A program made the position numbers and the translations under genes. Below the pieces are notes generated by a model. It saw only the letters and a list, made by a program, of their open reading frames with translations, was not told the origin of the DNA and did no database searches. A stretch of 32,642 bases of DNA from a virus, in the IMG/VR virus record IMGVR_UViG_3300024264_002980, positions 1 through 32,642 of that record; one strand, given 5' to 3'. Every line of letters begins with the position of its first letter. The stretch's first letter is position 1. Shown in pieces: positions 1 through 7,377 of this stretch.

Positions 1-484
1 TAATTATTTGAACCTCATCACCTGTAGATAAAGATATTTCTACATTAGAACCGTCACTTGCGTCTATGTCTGATCTTAGTACTCCATTGACCCATGCGTT
101 AACCTTACCTACAGTATAAGAAGGTAAGGTAGGAGAACTACTAGAATTAAAAACTACATTTCCTGTAGCGGTACTAGTGTAGTCTACTGAATAATAAGCA
201 GTAGGATACCCTGGTCCGGGTGCGCCTCTTGCTCCTACAGAATTTGCAGGAACCCACTGAGAGCTGGTACCATCAGAATAGTAAATATAAGTAGTTAGAC
301 TAGAAGGGTCAAACCATAAATCTCCAGAAGAAGGATTAGAAGGGGCATTAGTACTGGTGCTTGCAGAAGCCTGTACTGTAGATGTTATATCCCAGTAACC
401 CGCAGTAGCGTTATATACATAAGTAGTATCATTTACACTAAATGAGTCTCCATTTGCTGGAGAGTCTGGAAAGTTAACGGCCAT
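1..484 (-). CDS. Tail-fibre-like structural protein, C-terminus cut by window edge
   Basis: An open reading frame runs from an ATG at 484 off the left edge; about 161 codons are visible. The product begins MAVNFPDSPANGD and is rich in Ser, Thr, Gly and Asn. It holds two phrases common in tail fibres of marine phages: a YNATAGYWDI stretch (a placeholder pattern of data-like beta segments) and SGDLWFDPS followed by SDGTSSQWVP. A short Gly-Pro-rich collagen-like turn (GARGAPGPG) follows. The role, adhesion or neck/tail-fibre structure, is inferred from this composition and from the adjacent lysis gene; no catalytic motif is seen. The missing part is the C-terminus. Confidence 0.6.
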   Translation of the reverse strand, partial: MAVNFPDSPANGDSFSVNDTTYVYNATAGYWDITSTVQASASTSTNAPSNPSSGDLWFDPSSLTTYIYYSDGTSSQWVPANSVGARGAPGPGYPTAYYSVDYTSTATGNVVFNSSSSPTLPSYTVGKVNAWVNGVLRSDIDASDGSNVEISLSTGDEVQII

Positions 485-487
485 TAA

Positions 488-661
488 TTATTTTCTTCCT
501 TTAAAACCTTTCTTATTTTTATTAAAGTTTTTATTGTAAGGTTTTCTGTGTTTGTTAGACCTGACAGGTTCATTATCTGGGTTATCTGCGTGCATCCATT
601 TATAAATACCCCAGTCTCTAGCAAAGTCTTCTAATTGTTTTAAATTATGTTTTTTAGCCAC
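488..661 (-). CDS. Small basic protein of unknown function, GTG start
   Basis: A 57-residue frame starts with GTG at 661 and ends with TAA at 488, ending 3 bases before the tail-fibre start. The product starts MAKKHNLKQLEDFARDWGIY and ends in a strongly basic tail rich in Lys, Asn and Phe. The start overlaps the stop of the upstream gene by 8 bases, with an AGGAAG ribosome site just before it, which suggests translational coupling. There is no family I recognise. The compact packing and phage-like codon use support it as real. Confidence 0.55.
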   Translation of the reverse strand: MAKKHNLKQLEDFARDWGIYKWMHADNPDNEPVRSNKHRKPYNKNFNKNKKGFKGRK

Positions 662-872
662 TTCCTAATTCCCTATTAGCTTTAGGCTTATTTGAAGTAT
701 GCTGCTCTGCAGTAATTGATAGTAAAAATCTAGAAAATAAATCTTTAAGTTCTTCACTAGTAGGAACTTTTCCTGTATCGTATTCCATACTCATTTCAAT
801 GTCTGGGATTCTACCAGAAGCATCTTTTTCCCAATCATCATGATTAGAGTTTACTGTCATTCTTACATACAT
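654..872 (-). CDS. Hypothetical protein, 72 aa
   Basis: The ATG at 872 follows a GGAGA ribosome site that lies inside the last codons of the endolysin gene, so the two are translationally linked. The product (MYVRMTVNSNHDDWEKD...) is acidic in its first half with a predicted helix around residues 40-55. I recognise no domain. Its place between the endolysin and tail-fibre genes suggests a structural or lysis-time accessory, but this is position only. Confidence 0.6.
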   Translation of the reverse strand: MYVRMTVNSNHDDWEKDASGRIPDIEMSMEYDTGKVPTSEELKDLFSRFLLSITAEQHTSNKPKANRELGSG

Positions 873-873
873 T

Positions 874-1698
874 TTAATCTCCGAATAGTGCGTTAAGTGT
901 TTTTGGTCCAGCTATCCCATCAGGAGTAAGCCCTTTTCTTTTTTGAAAAGCACTTATAGCTGCTTTAGTTTTAGGTCCTGATATCCCATCTGCTTTTAAT
1001 CCTAAAGCTGTTTGAATATGTACTAAAGTGTGTGTTACTTTTTCTACTTTCTTTGTAGTAGTCTTTGTAGATACTTTTTTAACCCCAAATACTTCTAAGG
1101 CATGCTCATAGTGTTTTTTACGATCTTCTAATCCTATAGTACCACCATTAATAAGTTTTGTTACTTTTACGATATCTTTAGCATCTGCTGCATTATTAAT
1201 ATTTCTTGAATTCCAATACCAACAAGCACTTTCTAATGCGCCATCTTTAGTTTGTACATATTTTATAACTTGATCTACATCTTTATCTATAGATTCTCCA
1301 AAAGAGGTATAATTATTACAACCTGTTAACTGAATAATACCTCTACCTCTAAATTTCCAACCATCTCCAGTTTTTTCACTGCCGTTACCCATTCTATTAG
1401 AATATACTACATTAGCTATTGCTTCTGGTTTTCTAGCATAAGCTTTAGAAGATCTGTCTCTAAAGTATTTTGTAAATACAGCTTCTAAGGCAGAAGCACT
1501 ATAATTTAGATTCTCTTCTAATACTGTGAAGTTTCTACTTTCATGGGCACACTGAGCTATAAAAGCAGCAACTCTTTCAGGGGTGTCTATATTATATTTG
1601 GGTAAAATATCTACTATAGCTTTATACCAAGCAGGTACTTCTTTGTTGCCTTTGCCTATAAGCTCGTTCAACATTTCAACGGTAAAATTAAATTTCAT
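874..1698 (-). CDS. GH19 chitinase-like endolysin with peptidoglycan-binding domain
   Basis: A 274-residue lysis enzyme. Residues about 5-205 form a glycoside hydrolase family 19 domain: the AHES motif supplies the likely catalytic Glu53, a second acidic site is at Glu61/Glu62 (LEENLNYSA), and the WKFRGRGIIQLTG segment at 114-126 is the family's substrate-cleft signature. Residues about 225-272 form a PG_binding_1 domain with the repeated phrases ADGISGPKT and PDGIAGPKT. The order catalytic then binding domain is usual for phage muramidase-type lysins. There is no signal peptide, so release needs a holin or similar. The start has a good AGGAGAA site. It most likely cleaves the glycan of host peptidoglycan at the end of infection; a second wall hydrolase lies at 27938-28411. 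Confidence 0.88.
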   Translation of the reverse strand: MKFNFTVEMLNELIGKGNKEVPAWYKAIVDILPKYNIDTPERVAAFIAQCAHESRNFTVLEENLNYSASALEAVFTKYFRDRSSKAYARKPEAIANVVYSNRMGNGSEKTGDGWKFRGRGIIQLTGCNNYTSFGESIDKDVDQVIKYVQTKDGALESACWYWNSRNINNAADAKDIVKVTKLINGGTIGLEDRKKHYEHALEVFGVKKVSTKTTTKKVEKVTHTLVHIQTALGLKADGISGPKTKAAISAFQKRKGLTPDGIAGPKTLNALFGD

Positions 1699-1712
1699 AT
1701 TTGTTCTCCTAG

Positions 1713-2276
1713 CTATTTAGAGGCTGCTATTTGCCCAGTTAAACTATAACTTCTAGTTCTAACTTTTTTTATAGAAGATATTATTTCTTCATATTCTTTT
1801 TTAAGAGTTGTTTGATCTTCTAAAGAAGGATTAAGAATATTTACTCTAAGGTGCCTATATAATGATTTCCAGATATCTCCATGCGGTTTTCCCGCAGATT
1901 TACCTTTTAAATACTTAGACCAGTATTGAGCAGCATGAGCTACTTCATGTAAACAGTGTAGGGCAATTTTATCTTCCGTATTTTTTGTATATATACTGCC
2001 TATTACAGGACAGTCTTGAAAAGAAGCATACTCATATACTTTAGAAACTTTGCCTTTTTTTATGTTGGTTGTAGCACTCATAGCGATGCTGATGCCAGCA
2101 CCGCCTTTATTAGGATACCATCCTCCTCTTGAAGAGCATCTACGTTTAGACCAATCCAGTTTATAAAAAGCTAATTCAAATTCGTGAAGGTCTATCAACT
2201 TGCAGATCTCTTTAGAAGAGACATTAATATAATGTTTTGCAATATCTTCATACTGCTCGATATCTGAGTACTTCAT
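1713..2276 (-). CDS. SprT-like zinc metalloprotease
   Basis: A 187-residue protein with the HExxH motif at His110-Glu111...His114 (HEVAHAAQY) and a third likely ligand at His132 in the phrase KPHGDIWKSLYR. The spacing and the W after the third His match the SprT/SPRTN-like family, whose members bind zinc and, in some cases, cleave DNA-linked proteins. The N-terminal half is not assigned. A role in processing phage or DNA-crosslinked proteins is inference. Its ATG overlaps the stop of the downstream-numbered gene as TAATG, so both are cotranscribed. Confidence 0.72.
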   Translation of the reverse strand: MKYSDIEQYEDIAKHYINVSSKEICKLIDLHEFELAFYKLDWSKRRCSSRGGWYPNKGGAGISIAMSATTNIKKGKVSKVYEYASFQDCPVIGSIYTKNTEDKIALHCLHEVAHAAQYWSKYLKGKSAGKPHGDIWKSLYRHLRVNILNPSLEDQTTLKKEYEEIISSIKKVRTRSYSLTGQIAASK

Positions 2277-2473
2277 TACTCGTTACTTTCGAATTCTACA
2301 ATATTTCCATTGTCGTCTCTAGTAAGAGTAATATATCCTTTTTTATCTAGAAAGATTAAAGATTTATCTACGCCGTTATCTAGACCTTCGATAAATCCTT
2401 TTCTGTATGAGTACCAACAAGCAGTAACAATAAAAATTATATACAGAATATCTTTAAGCTCAAAAAGTGTCAA
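2276..2473 (-). CDS. Small single-span membrane protein, TTG start
   Basis: A 65-residue product with one hydrophobic segment at about residues 7-22 (LKDILYIIFIVTACWY), followed by a basic YRKG stop-transfer patch and an acidic cytoplasmic-type tail. The start codon is TTG, preceded by AAGGAG with seven bases of spacing. I do not recognise the family. A small membrane protein upstream of the SprT-like and endolysin genes could be a holin-type or inhibitor protein, but a single span gives no firm function. Confidence 0.6.
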   Translation of the reverse strand: MTLFELKDILYIIFIVTACWYSYRKGFIEGLDNGVDKSLIFLDKKGYITLTRDDNGNIVEFESNE

Positions 2474-2475
2474 AG

Positions 2476-2748
2476 TTATGCTCCTTGTCTAGCAAAAGAA
2501 CCACCAGATTTCCATCCTGCTTCTTGTGCTGTAACTCGGATAAAAGGTTTATTAGTTTCAGATTTATTAGGATTTGAGATAGTTACCATTACGCGTTTTC
2601 CTTGGCGTAATGCTTTCATTTGGTTAACAATTCGATCGCCAGAGTTCATATAATCATTACGCATTTCTTTGCGTAAAGACTTACTAACATTAGAATGAAC
2701 GCCCGCTGATACGTTGCCTTTAGACTTACCACCTTTTCTTTTAGCCAT
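2476..2748 (-). CDS. Basic hypothetical protein, 90 aa
   Basis: The product starts MAKRKGGKSKGNVSAG and is strongly basic in its first 30 residues, then carries a short beta-like stretch (RVMVTISNPN) and a C-terminal Gly/Ser-rich end. This suggests binding to nucleic acid or packaging as a minor structural protein, but no known domain is visible. It has an AAAGGAA ribosome site and follows a clear promoter at 2781-2808, so it probably leads an operon running down through the endolysin. Confidence 0.62.
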   Translation of the reverse strand: MAKRKGGKSKGNVSAGVHSNVSKSLRKEMRNDYMNSGDRIVNQMKALRQGKRVMVTISNPNKSETNKPFIRVTAQEAGWKSGGSFARQGA

Positions 2749-2780
2749 CTTTATGTTCCTTTTTTTAGATTACTATTAAT

Positions 2781-2808
2781 AATATATTATAAAAGGCTAA
2801 ACTGTCAA
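2781..2808 (-). promoter_or_regulatory. Sigma-70-like promoter upstream of the 2748 gene
   Basis: On the minus strand a perfect TTGACA -35 box (2808-2803) is followed after 16 bases by TATATT (2786-2781); TATTAT with 18-base spacing is an alternative -10. It lies in one of the few real intergenic gaps, 33 bases ahead of the start at 2748. This looks like a host-polymerase (early-type) promoter. Confidence 0.6.
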
Positions 2809-2852
2809 TTATTTTTTTAAATAATCTATAGACATATAGCTAACTAAAGTGT

Positions 2853-3260
2853 TTATTTTTCACATACTCTTTTTCTTAGATCGCTAGAACTAAATCTATG
2901 ATCTCTCTTATTAAAATATAGCTCAATACCTCTATTTCTACATTCATCTTTTCCTGTAAAATCTTTTTGTCTGTATTCTTCTCCTAATATTCTAACATCT
3001 ATGGGGTACATATTAAGTATATCTAAAAGATCAGATTCTACACTATATAATAAAACTTCATCTACATATTTTATAGCTGATAGCTGAGCTTGTCTCTCTA
3101 CTATACTTTGTATAGGAGAGTTTTTTTCTTTTCTGTCTAAACTAGGATCTAATTGAAGGCCTACTATTAAATAGTCACACTGAGATTTAGCTTCTCTCAA
3201 CATCATTATATGGCCTGCATGTAGCAAATCAAAAGTACTACAGGTAAATCCTACTCTCAT
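2853..3260 (-). CDS. Nucleotidyltransferase, glycerol-3-phosphate cytidylyltransferase / HldE-C-like
   Basis: A 135-residue single-domain enzyme of the nucleotidyltransferase alpha/beta fold. The HxGH signature is at His14-Ala-Gly-His17 (STFDLLHAGHIMML), and the second nucleotide-binding motif is near the C-terminus (HRFSSSDLRKR, equivalent to the usual R-[YF]-S-T/S-S-x-I). Members join CTP or ATP to a phospho-sugar or phospho-alcohol: TagD makes CDP-glycerol, the HldE C-terminal domain makes ADP-heptose. The sequence does not settle the substrate. It is one of three such domains in the window (see 18892-19701 and 22871-23269). Confidence 0.8.
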   Translation of the reverse strand: MRVGFTCSTFDLLHAGHIMMLREAKSQCDYLIVGLQLDPSLDRKEKNSPIQSIVERQAQLSAIKYVDEVLLYSVESDLLDILNMYPIDVRILGEEYRQKDFTGKDECRNRGIELYFNKRDHRFSSSDLRKRVCEK

Positions 3261-3264
3261 CGTA

Positions 3265-3744
3265 TTAAAACTTATTTAATATCTTAGCTAAGCTGCCTAC
3301 AAAGGGCAATAGCATTATGGCCATTAATAAATTCATTCCTGTGTGGGCTATAGCTATTCTAAGCGTATCACCTTTCGGCATCCCATCAGATACAAATAGT
3401 CCTGCTAGCCATATAGTACCAGTAGTACCAATATTAGCTCCCAGTACACAAGCTATAGCAGCAGGTAGAGGTAGAGCTCCTGCGGCTACTAAAGCTATAA
3501 TAGCAGTAGTAGACAGCGATGATGACTGCCATAAAAGAGTCATTATAATCCCTCCAAAGAACATATATATTGGACTACCTAAAAACCAACTTAAATGCTC
3601 CATATTACCCATAGATTTCATTCCCCCTGAGAATGTCTTAAGTCCAATATAAAAAATAACCAGACCAACAAGGGCTGTTATTACTGGGTTTCCTAGATCC
3701 ATTTTCTTCACCTTTTTCCATAATTTTTTTCCTTCTGTACCCAT
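3265..3744 (-). CDS. Half-size Na+/phosphate cotransporter-like membrane protein
   Basis: A 159-residue, very hydrophobic protein with about four membrane segments. It has both hallmarks of the NptA/SLC34-type Na/Pi cotransporter repeat: the QSSS motif at residues 73-76 and the GANIGTTGT phrase at 102-110. Family members normally have two inverted repeats of this type, often plus a PhoU-like domain, in more than 300 residues; here only one repeat is present. It could act as a homodimer, boosting phosphate uptake in a phosphate-poor ocean, or could be an inhibitor; both ideas are inference. The gene starts just after the stop of the nuclease gene. Confidence 0.75.
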   Translation of the reverse strand: MGTEGKKLWKKVKKMDLGNPVITALVGLVIFYIGLKTFSGGMKSMGNMEHLSWFLGSPIYMFFGGIIMTLLWQSSSLSTTAIIALVAAGALPLPAAIACVLGANIGTTGTIWLAGLFVSDGMPKGDTLRIAIAHTGMNLLMAIMLLPFVGSLAKILNKF

Positions 3745-3747
3745 AAG

Positions 3748-4173
3748 CTATGCCTCACACCAAGATATTTTTTTACCGCCATCATAACTTCTTGCTAGAC
3801 CTTCTTTTATGATAGAATCTGAATAAAGAACATCATCTAGATACACATTAGATAATATTCTTCCTCCATACTTGTCCCACTTTAAATCTTTAAACTCTAT
3901 TTTTTTAGCAGATCTAAATGCCTGATTAGCAAACTCTCTTCCTTTAAGCGCTAACTCTTTTTCTTGAGCACATTCAGCTTTTATTTCTGGAGTATCTATT
4001 CCTAATATTCTAACACTCATTTTTTGCAGGCTCTTAGGTAAAGACTCGTATATTATATAACAAGTATCTCCATCATAACATACTCTGTCTCTGTATTCTC
4101 TCATTTTTATTTCGGATACAGCCATAGTGCTTAGTAGACATAAAATAGGTGTAAGTACTAATTTATTTAACAT
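3748..4173 (-). CDS. Secreted thermonuclease-like (SNase) protein
   Basis: A 141-residue protein with an N-terminal hydrophobic segment (residues 3-19) that looks like a signal peptide, followed by a staphylococcal-nuclease-like OB fold. Visible active-site elements are DGDT at 34-37, R55-ILG-IDTPE63 (equivalent to Arg35, Asp40, Thr41 and Glu43 of the type enzyme) and GGR105 (equivalent to Arg87). These suggest an intact Ca-dependent DNase/RNase directed to the periplasm. A likely role is scavenging nucleotides or destroying competing incoming DNA; this is inference. RBS AGGAG. Confidence 0.8.
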   Translation of the reverse strand: MLNKLVLTPILCLLSTMAVSEIKMREYRDRVCYDGDTCYIIYESLPKSLQKMSVRILGIDTPEIKAECAQEKELALKGREFANQAFRSAKKIEFKDLKWDKYGGRILSNVYLDDVLYSDSIIKEGLARSYDGGKKISWCEA

Positions 4174-4774
4174 TTCTATGCTCCTGTAAAGTATCTTTAG
4201 TTTTTCTAAACCACCAAGTAGTGTTAGGATAAACTTTTATGTTATCTCCGCAAGTATCTTTTACTGCTTTGGCTACTTCTTCAAAATCGTAATCGTCTCC
4301 TGATATAATTCCTCCCATTTTTATTTTGGGATACCAATATTCAATATCTTCAACTACATCTTTATAGGCATGAGAAGCATCTATCATAAGAAAGGATATA
4401 CTTCTATCTTCATACTGCTTAGAGGCCTCTAATGAGGTGGCTTTTACTGGGTTTACATAATCTCTAACATCTGCAGCAATTAAATTGTCTTCAAATACTT
4501 TATAAAAGTTACCTCCATGTTGCTTTATAGCGTCAAAATGTGGCTCATCACTAAAGTCAGACAGCTCAAATATATCTACTGCGTGGAAATCTATTCTTTT
4601 TCCACTTTCTTTAATGAATGTGCCCATAGCTGCAGTAGACTGACCTAAAAAACTTCCTACCTCTACTAAAAGAGCCCCGTCCTCAGAGTTAGATACTATA
4701 TCAGCATAAAAAGGTATATACCTTGAGTACCCGAATATTTTATGACCTTTTATTTCTATATAATGACCTGACAT
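4163..4774 (-). CDS. Class I SAM-dependent methyltransferase (Methyltransf_24 type)
   Basis: A 203-residue protein with the SAM-binding glycine motif LLVEVGSFLGQST (residues about 35-47), the acidic end of strand 2 at HAVDIFE, and the strand-4/5 region FLMIDASHAYKDVVEDI followed by MGGIISGDDY. This is typical of the Methyltransf_24 group that modifies sugars or small molecules. The substrate is unknown. It sits beside a sugar-nucleotide dehydrogenase and overlaps the nuclease gene by 11 bases, which fits a role in sugar modification. RBS AAGGAAA. Confidence 0.75.
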   Translation of the reverse strand: MSGHYIEIKGHKIFGYSRYIPFYADIVSNSEDGALLVEVGSFLGQSTAAMGTFIKESGKRIDFHAVDIFELSDFSDEPHFDAIKQHGGNFYKVFEDNLIAADVRDYVNPVKATSLEASKQYEDRSISFLMIDASHAYKDVVEDIEYWYPKIKMGGIISGDDYDFEEVAKAVKDTCGDNIKVYPNTTWWFRKTKDTLQEHRNVK

Positions 4775-5541
4775 TAATTTTCCTTTATTTTATTATTATA
4801 GCTCACTGCAGCGTTTAGTATAGATAAATCTATTTGGTATCTATTCATAGTATGTAATAACGCAGAGGTATCTTTTGGAAAGCAGGCGCCTCCAAACCCT
4901 CTTCCGTCGTCTCCAGGAACCTTTGTATGACTATTACCTATTCTATTATCATCTACAAAAATGTTAATTAAATCGTCAAACGATATATGTAGTTTTTCAC
5001 AAACATCAAACATTTGATTAGCATAAGCTACTTTTAAAGCTAAAAATGAGTTTCTAAAATATTTAGCTAGTATAAGAGTGTCTATGTTATCATATATCTT
5101 AGTAACTAAATTAGGCATAGCTGTTGTAAAAATAGAAGCCCAATAAGCACTCTTATCTCCTGCAAAATACATAGTCTTTTGATTTTTAAAGTCATTCTCT
5201 GCGTTTTTAGCTGTTAAAAACTCAGGAGAAAAGGTTATAGATAGTAAAGAATATTTTTCTCGTAATTTTCTAAAACCATCTAAACTCATAGTAGACTTAA
5301 TAAGTATGGGTATATTATCGTAACACTCGCTTAACACTTCATCTAGATAACTTAAGTCGCAGCTACCATCGTCTTTTTGTGGTGTAGGTAAACATAGTAT
5401 GACCCCTTTAGCGTTATCAAAGTCAAAAACTTTATTATCATTTATTTTAGGATCAGAAATATGTATAGTATACTCATGACTAAGGGCCGACATAACTGCC
5501 GACCCTACAAATCCTATACCACTTATAACTAAAGAAGACAC
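4774..5541 (-). CDS. UDP-glucose/GDP-mannose dehydrogenase family protein lacking the C-terminal domain
   Basis: A 255-residue protein starting with GTG (TAGTG overlap with the upstream gene). The N-terminal NAD-binding Rossmann fold shows ISGIGFVGSAV (residues 6-16) and the LPTP motif at 51-54. The central dimer domain ends with the catalytic-cysteine motif GFGGACFPKD, Cys220 and Lys223. Family enzymes are usually about 430 residues and carry a third, nucleotide-sugar-binding domain, which is absent. It oxidises a UDP- or GDP-sugar to the uronate in full-length relatives; here the substrate grip may come from a partner, or the enzyme may act on another substrate. Confidence 0.8.
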   Translation of the reverse strand: MSSLVISGIGFVGSAVMSALSHEYTIHISDPKINDNKVFDFDNAKGVILCLPTPQKDDGSCDLSYLDEVLSECYDNIPILIKSTMSLDGFRKLREKYSLLSITFSPEFLTAKNAENDFKNQKTMYFAGDKSAYWASIFTTAMPNLVTKIYDNIDTLILAKYFRNSFLALKVAYANQMFDVCEKLHISFDDLINIFVDDNRIGNSHTKVPGDDGRGFGGACFPKDTSALLHTMNRYQIDLSILNAAVSYNNKIKEN

Positions 5542-5951
5542 TACAAATCGCCTTCTTGTCTATTTTCACTATACCAAACATTAAAATTACCGTCTGGGTA
5601 TCTACTTTTAAGCTTATTTACATTCTCAGCTATTACTTCATTAGGATCTAAGTCTAGTGCACGACAAGAATTAATCCAATACCAAGCAATATCGCCAAGT
5701 TCACGTTTGATGTGAAATCTGGTGTCATCATCCAAAGGCTTACCCTGGAATATACATTTTTTAACAATCTCACTGAACTCTCCTCCTTCACTAGCAATAC
5801 CTATGCTTCCTGTTAAGAGTAAGGAAATATTAACTCCCGTATCAGTTTCTAGTTGGCATAGACGCCCTGTAAGAGAGCTAACTTCATTACTTTCTGTTGA
5901 AGTTACTTTTTCTACGAAATTCTTATACTTATTTAAATCAACGTTTTTCAT
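5541..5951 (-). CDS. MazG-like nucleoside triphosphate pyrophosphohydrolase
   Basis: A 136-residue all-alpha protein with the metal-binding pattern of the MazG superfamily: E55xxE58 (SEGGEFSEI) and E84xxD87 (KRELGDIAWYW). MazG proteins hydrolyse NTPs/dNTPs to monophosphates. In marine T4-like phages they are common and have been proposed to change the host's nucleotide or alarmone pools. Single MazG domain, normal short length. Its stop overlaps the dehydrogenase start. It has only a weak ribosome site. Confidence 0.82.
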   Translation of the reverse strand: MKNVDLNKYKNFVEKVTSTESNEVSSLTGRLCQLETDTGVNISLLLTGSIGIASEGGEFSEIVKKCIFQGKPLDDDTRFHIKRELGDIAWYWINSCRALDLDPNEVIAENVNKLKSRYPDGNFNVWYSENRQEGDL

Positions 5952-6018
5952 TAGATACTTTCTAAGATTAAGTTAAAAGGAGTTTATTTTATAACGAGAG
6001 CTCCTGTTCGTTACTTAA

Positions 6019-6780
6019 TTAGAAGTTTAGTGTAAGAACAATACTAGGAGTTAGTTCTTCTGCGTCTAGATTATAGTTTAATTTAGGTTCAATATCTAAA
6101 CCTGAAACATCTACTAAATAAGAAGCTCCTAAGTTACGAGCTAATTCATCTTCATCACCATTTACATACATAGTAATACCAGATAAGTTACCATCTACTT
6201 CATAAGCTAATTTTTCTGTATCTTCTGAGTAGGTTAGTGCAGTACCGTAAGTACCCATATCTACTCTAGTTCCGATAACCCAATTTTCTGAGTCTAGATC
6301 ATAATCTACAGCACCGGTAATACCTAAGCCCCCAGTAGTTACTGTGGATGCTAATGCTACAGATTCAATGTCAGATACATCATTCTTATAGTCTTCAAAC
6401 TCTAGGGCTACAGAGGTAGTACCCATAGTAATTCTTAAGCTTTCATCCATGCTCATATTTGCAATAGTATGCTCACCTTCAGCACCGATCCAAATATCTC
6501 CTTGGTTTCCTAAAGACACACTTACTTCGCCAACGGTAGTTCCTAGATTCCACTCGTCTAAAGCAAAAGTAGCACCGTCTACAGACTCTATATTAAAGCC
6601 TCCAAAAGCTGAACCTTCTGAGGACATAGAAGCTCCTAAAGTAGTAGTTGACGCCCATTTGTCTGACGAATTTTCTTTTAATTCTACTTCTACACTACCT
6701 GTAATAGGATTAGCTAAAGCAGAAAAAGCCATACAGCTAATAGCTGTAGTAGTTAATAAAGTTTGTGATAAACGATTCAT
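6019..6780 (-). CDS. Outer-membrane beta-barrel (porin-like) protein with signal peptide
   Basis: A 253-residue protein with a clear Sec signal (hydrophobic residues 5-20, cleavage after ALA at 21-23). The mature part is a long series of short alternating polar/apolar beta strands with Gly, Thr, Asp and Ser turns, no cysteine, and it ends in a terminal Phe (VLTLNF), the usual C-terminal signature recognised by the BAM machinery. This predicts a small porin-like barrel inserted in the host outer membrane. Phage-encoded porins are known in lambdoid phages, where they replace host porins and block other phages; that role here is inference. RBS AAGGAAA. A small hairpin (6798-6814) lies just ahead of its start. 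Confidence 0.65.
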   Translation of the reverse strand: MNRLSQTLLTTTAISCMAFSALANPITGSVEVELKENSSDKWASTTTLGASMSSEGSAFGGFNIESVDGATFALDEWNLGTTVGEVSVSLGNQGDIWIGAEGEHTIANMSMDESLRITMGTTSVALEFEDYKNDVSDIESVALASTVTTGGLGITGAVDYDLDSENWVIGTRVDMGTYGTALTYSEDTEKLAYEVDGNLSGITMYVNGDEDELARNLGASYLVDVSGLDIEPKLNYNLDAEELTPSIVLTLNF

Positions 6781-6813
6781 AATAATTTTCCTTATATACA
6801 GGTTTGATTCCTG

Positions 6814-7335
6814 TTATTTCATATTTATTTTTAAATATTCTAGTATTTTCTTTGGAGAAGTTTCTCCATAAGGATCTTTGTAAGATCCTAATATGTTACG
6901 ACCTGGTTCTTCAAACCAAGCTTTTACTAACATATTGTCTATGAGGGCGGCATATCGCCAAGATCTCATTCCCATACCTAGATGACTCTTGTCTACTAAC
7001 ATACCTAATTCTTTAGTAAAAGAACTACTATAATCAGATATAAATTTTATACTATTAATGTCTAGATGAGAGTACCAATTACTCATTACAAAAGGGTCAT
7101 TTACAGATATACAATATATATTTGAAATACCTAATTTAATGAATTGTTCATACTCTTTATCAAAATCAGGTACTTGTTTAGAGGAGCAAGTAGGAGTAAA
7201 AGCTCCTGGCACGGAAAAAATAACCACTTTTTTATTTTCAAAAAGGCAGTTACTCGTTGTGTCTTCTATAGTCGTGCTTGAAACTTCTTTTAAAGAAACA
7301 GAAGGTACTAATATATCAATATAGTAAGATGTCAT
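6814..7335 (-). CDS. Peroxiredoxin, Prx5/AhpE-like
   Basis: A 173-residue thioredoxin-fold peroxidase. The peroxidatic motif is intact: VPGAFTPTC with Cys50, preceded by strand KKVVIFS. The later phrase GMRSWRYAALIDN is the conserved Arg region of Prx5 proteins, and VNDPFVMSNW (78-87) is a family helix start. These enzymes reduce H2O2 and organic peroxides, using glutaredoxin, thioredoxin or glutathione. Two glutaredoxin-like genes are at 17568-18057, a possible electron source. A degenerate relative is at 18050-18457. It has its own promoter candidate. Confidence 0.88.
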   Translation of the reverse strand: MTSYYIDILVPSVSLKEVSSTTIEDTTSNCLFENKKVVIFSVPGAFTPTCSSKQVPDFDKEYEQFIKLGISNIYCISVNDPFVMSNWYSHLDINSIKFISDYSSSFTKELGMLVDKSHLGMGMRSWRYAALIDNMLVKAWFEEPGRNILGSYKDPYGETSPKKILEYLKINMK

Positions 7336-7348
7336 TTTTGTATTCTTT

Positions 7349-7377
7349 ATAATATACTCTTCTTAGGCATTAGTCAA
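7349..7377 (-). promoter_or_regulatory. Promoter candidate for the peroxiredoxin gene
   Basis: Minus strand TTGACT (7377-7372), 17 bases, then TATTAT (7354-7349). The -35 box overlaps the stop codon of the gene upstream. The predicted start of transcription leaves only a very short leader before the ATG at 7335, which lowers confidence. Confidence 0.4.

Noticed and set aside
3317-3652. Plus-strand frame opposite the Na/Pi cotransporter
   Set aside because: It is the complement of a gene with clear family motifs; no plus-strand signal exists until 29103.
5977-5999. AGGAG/CTCCT hairpin after the porin-like gene as a terminator
   Set aside because: Only five pairs with an 18-base loop and a short T run, too weak to claim.
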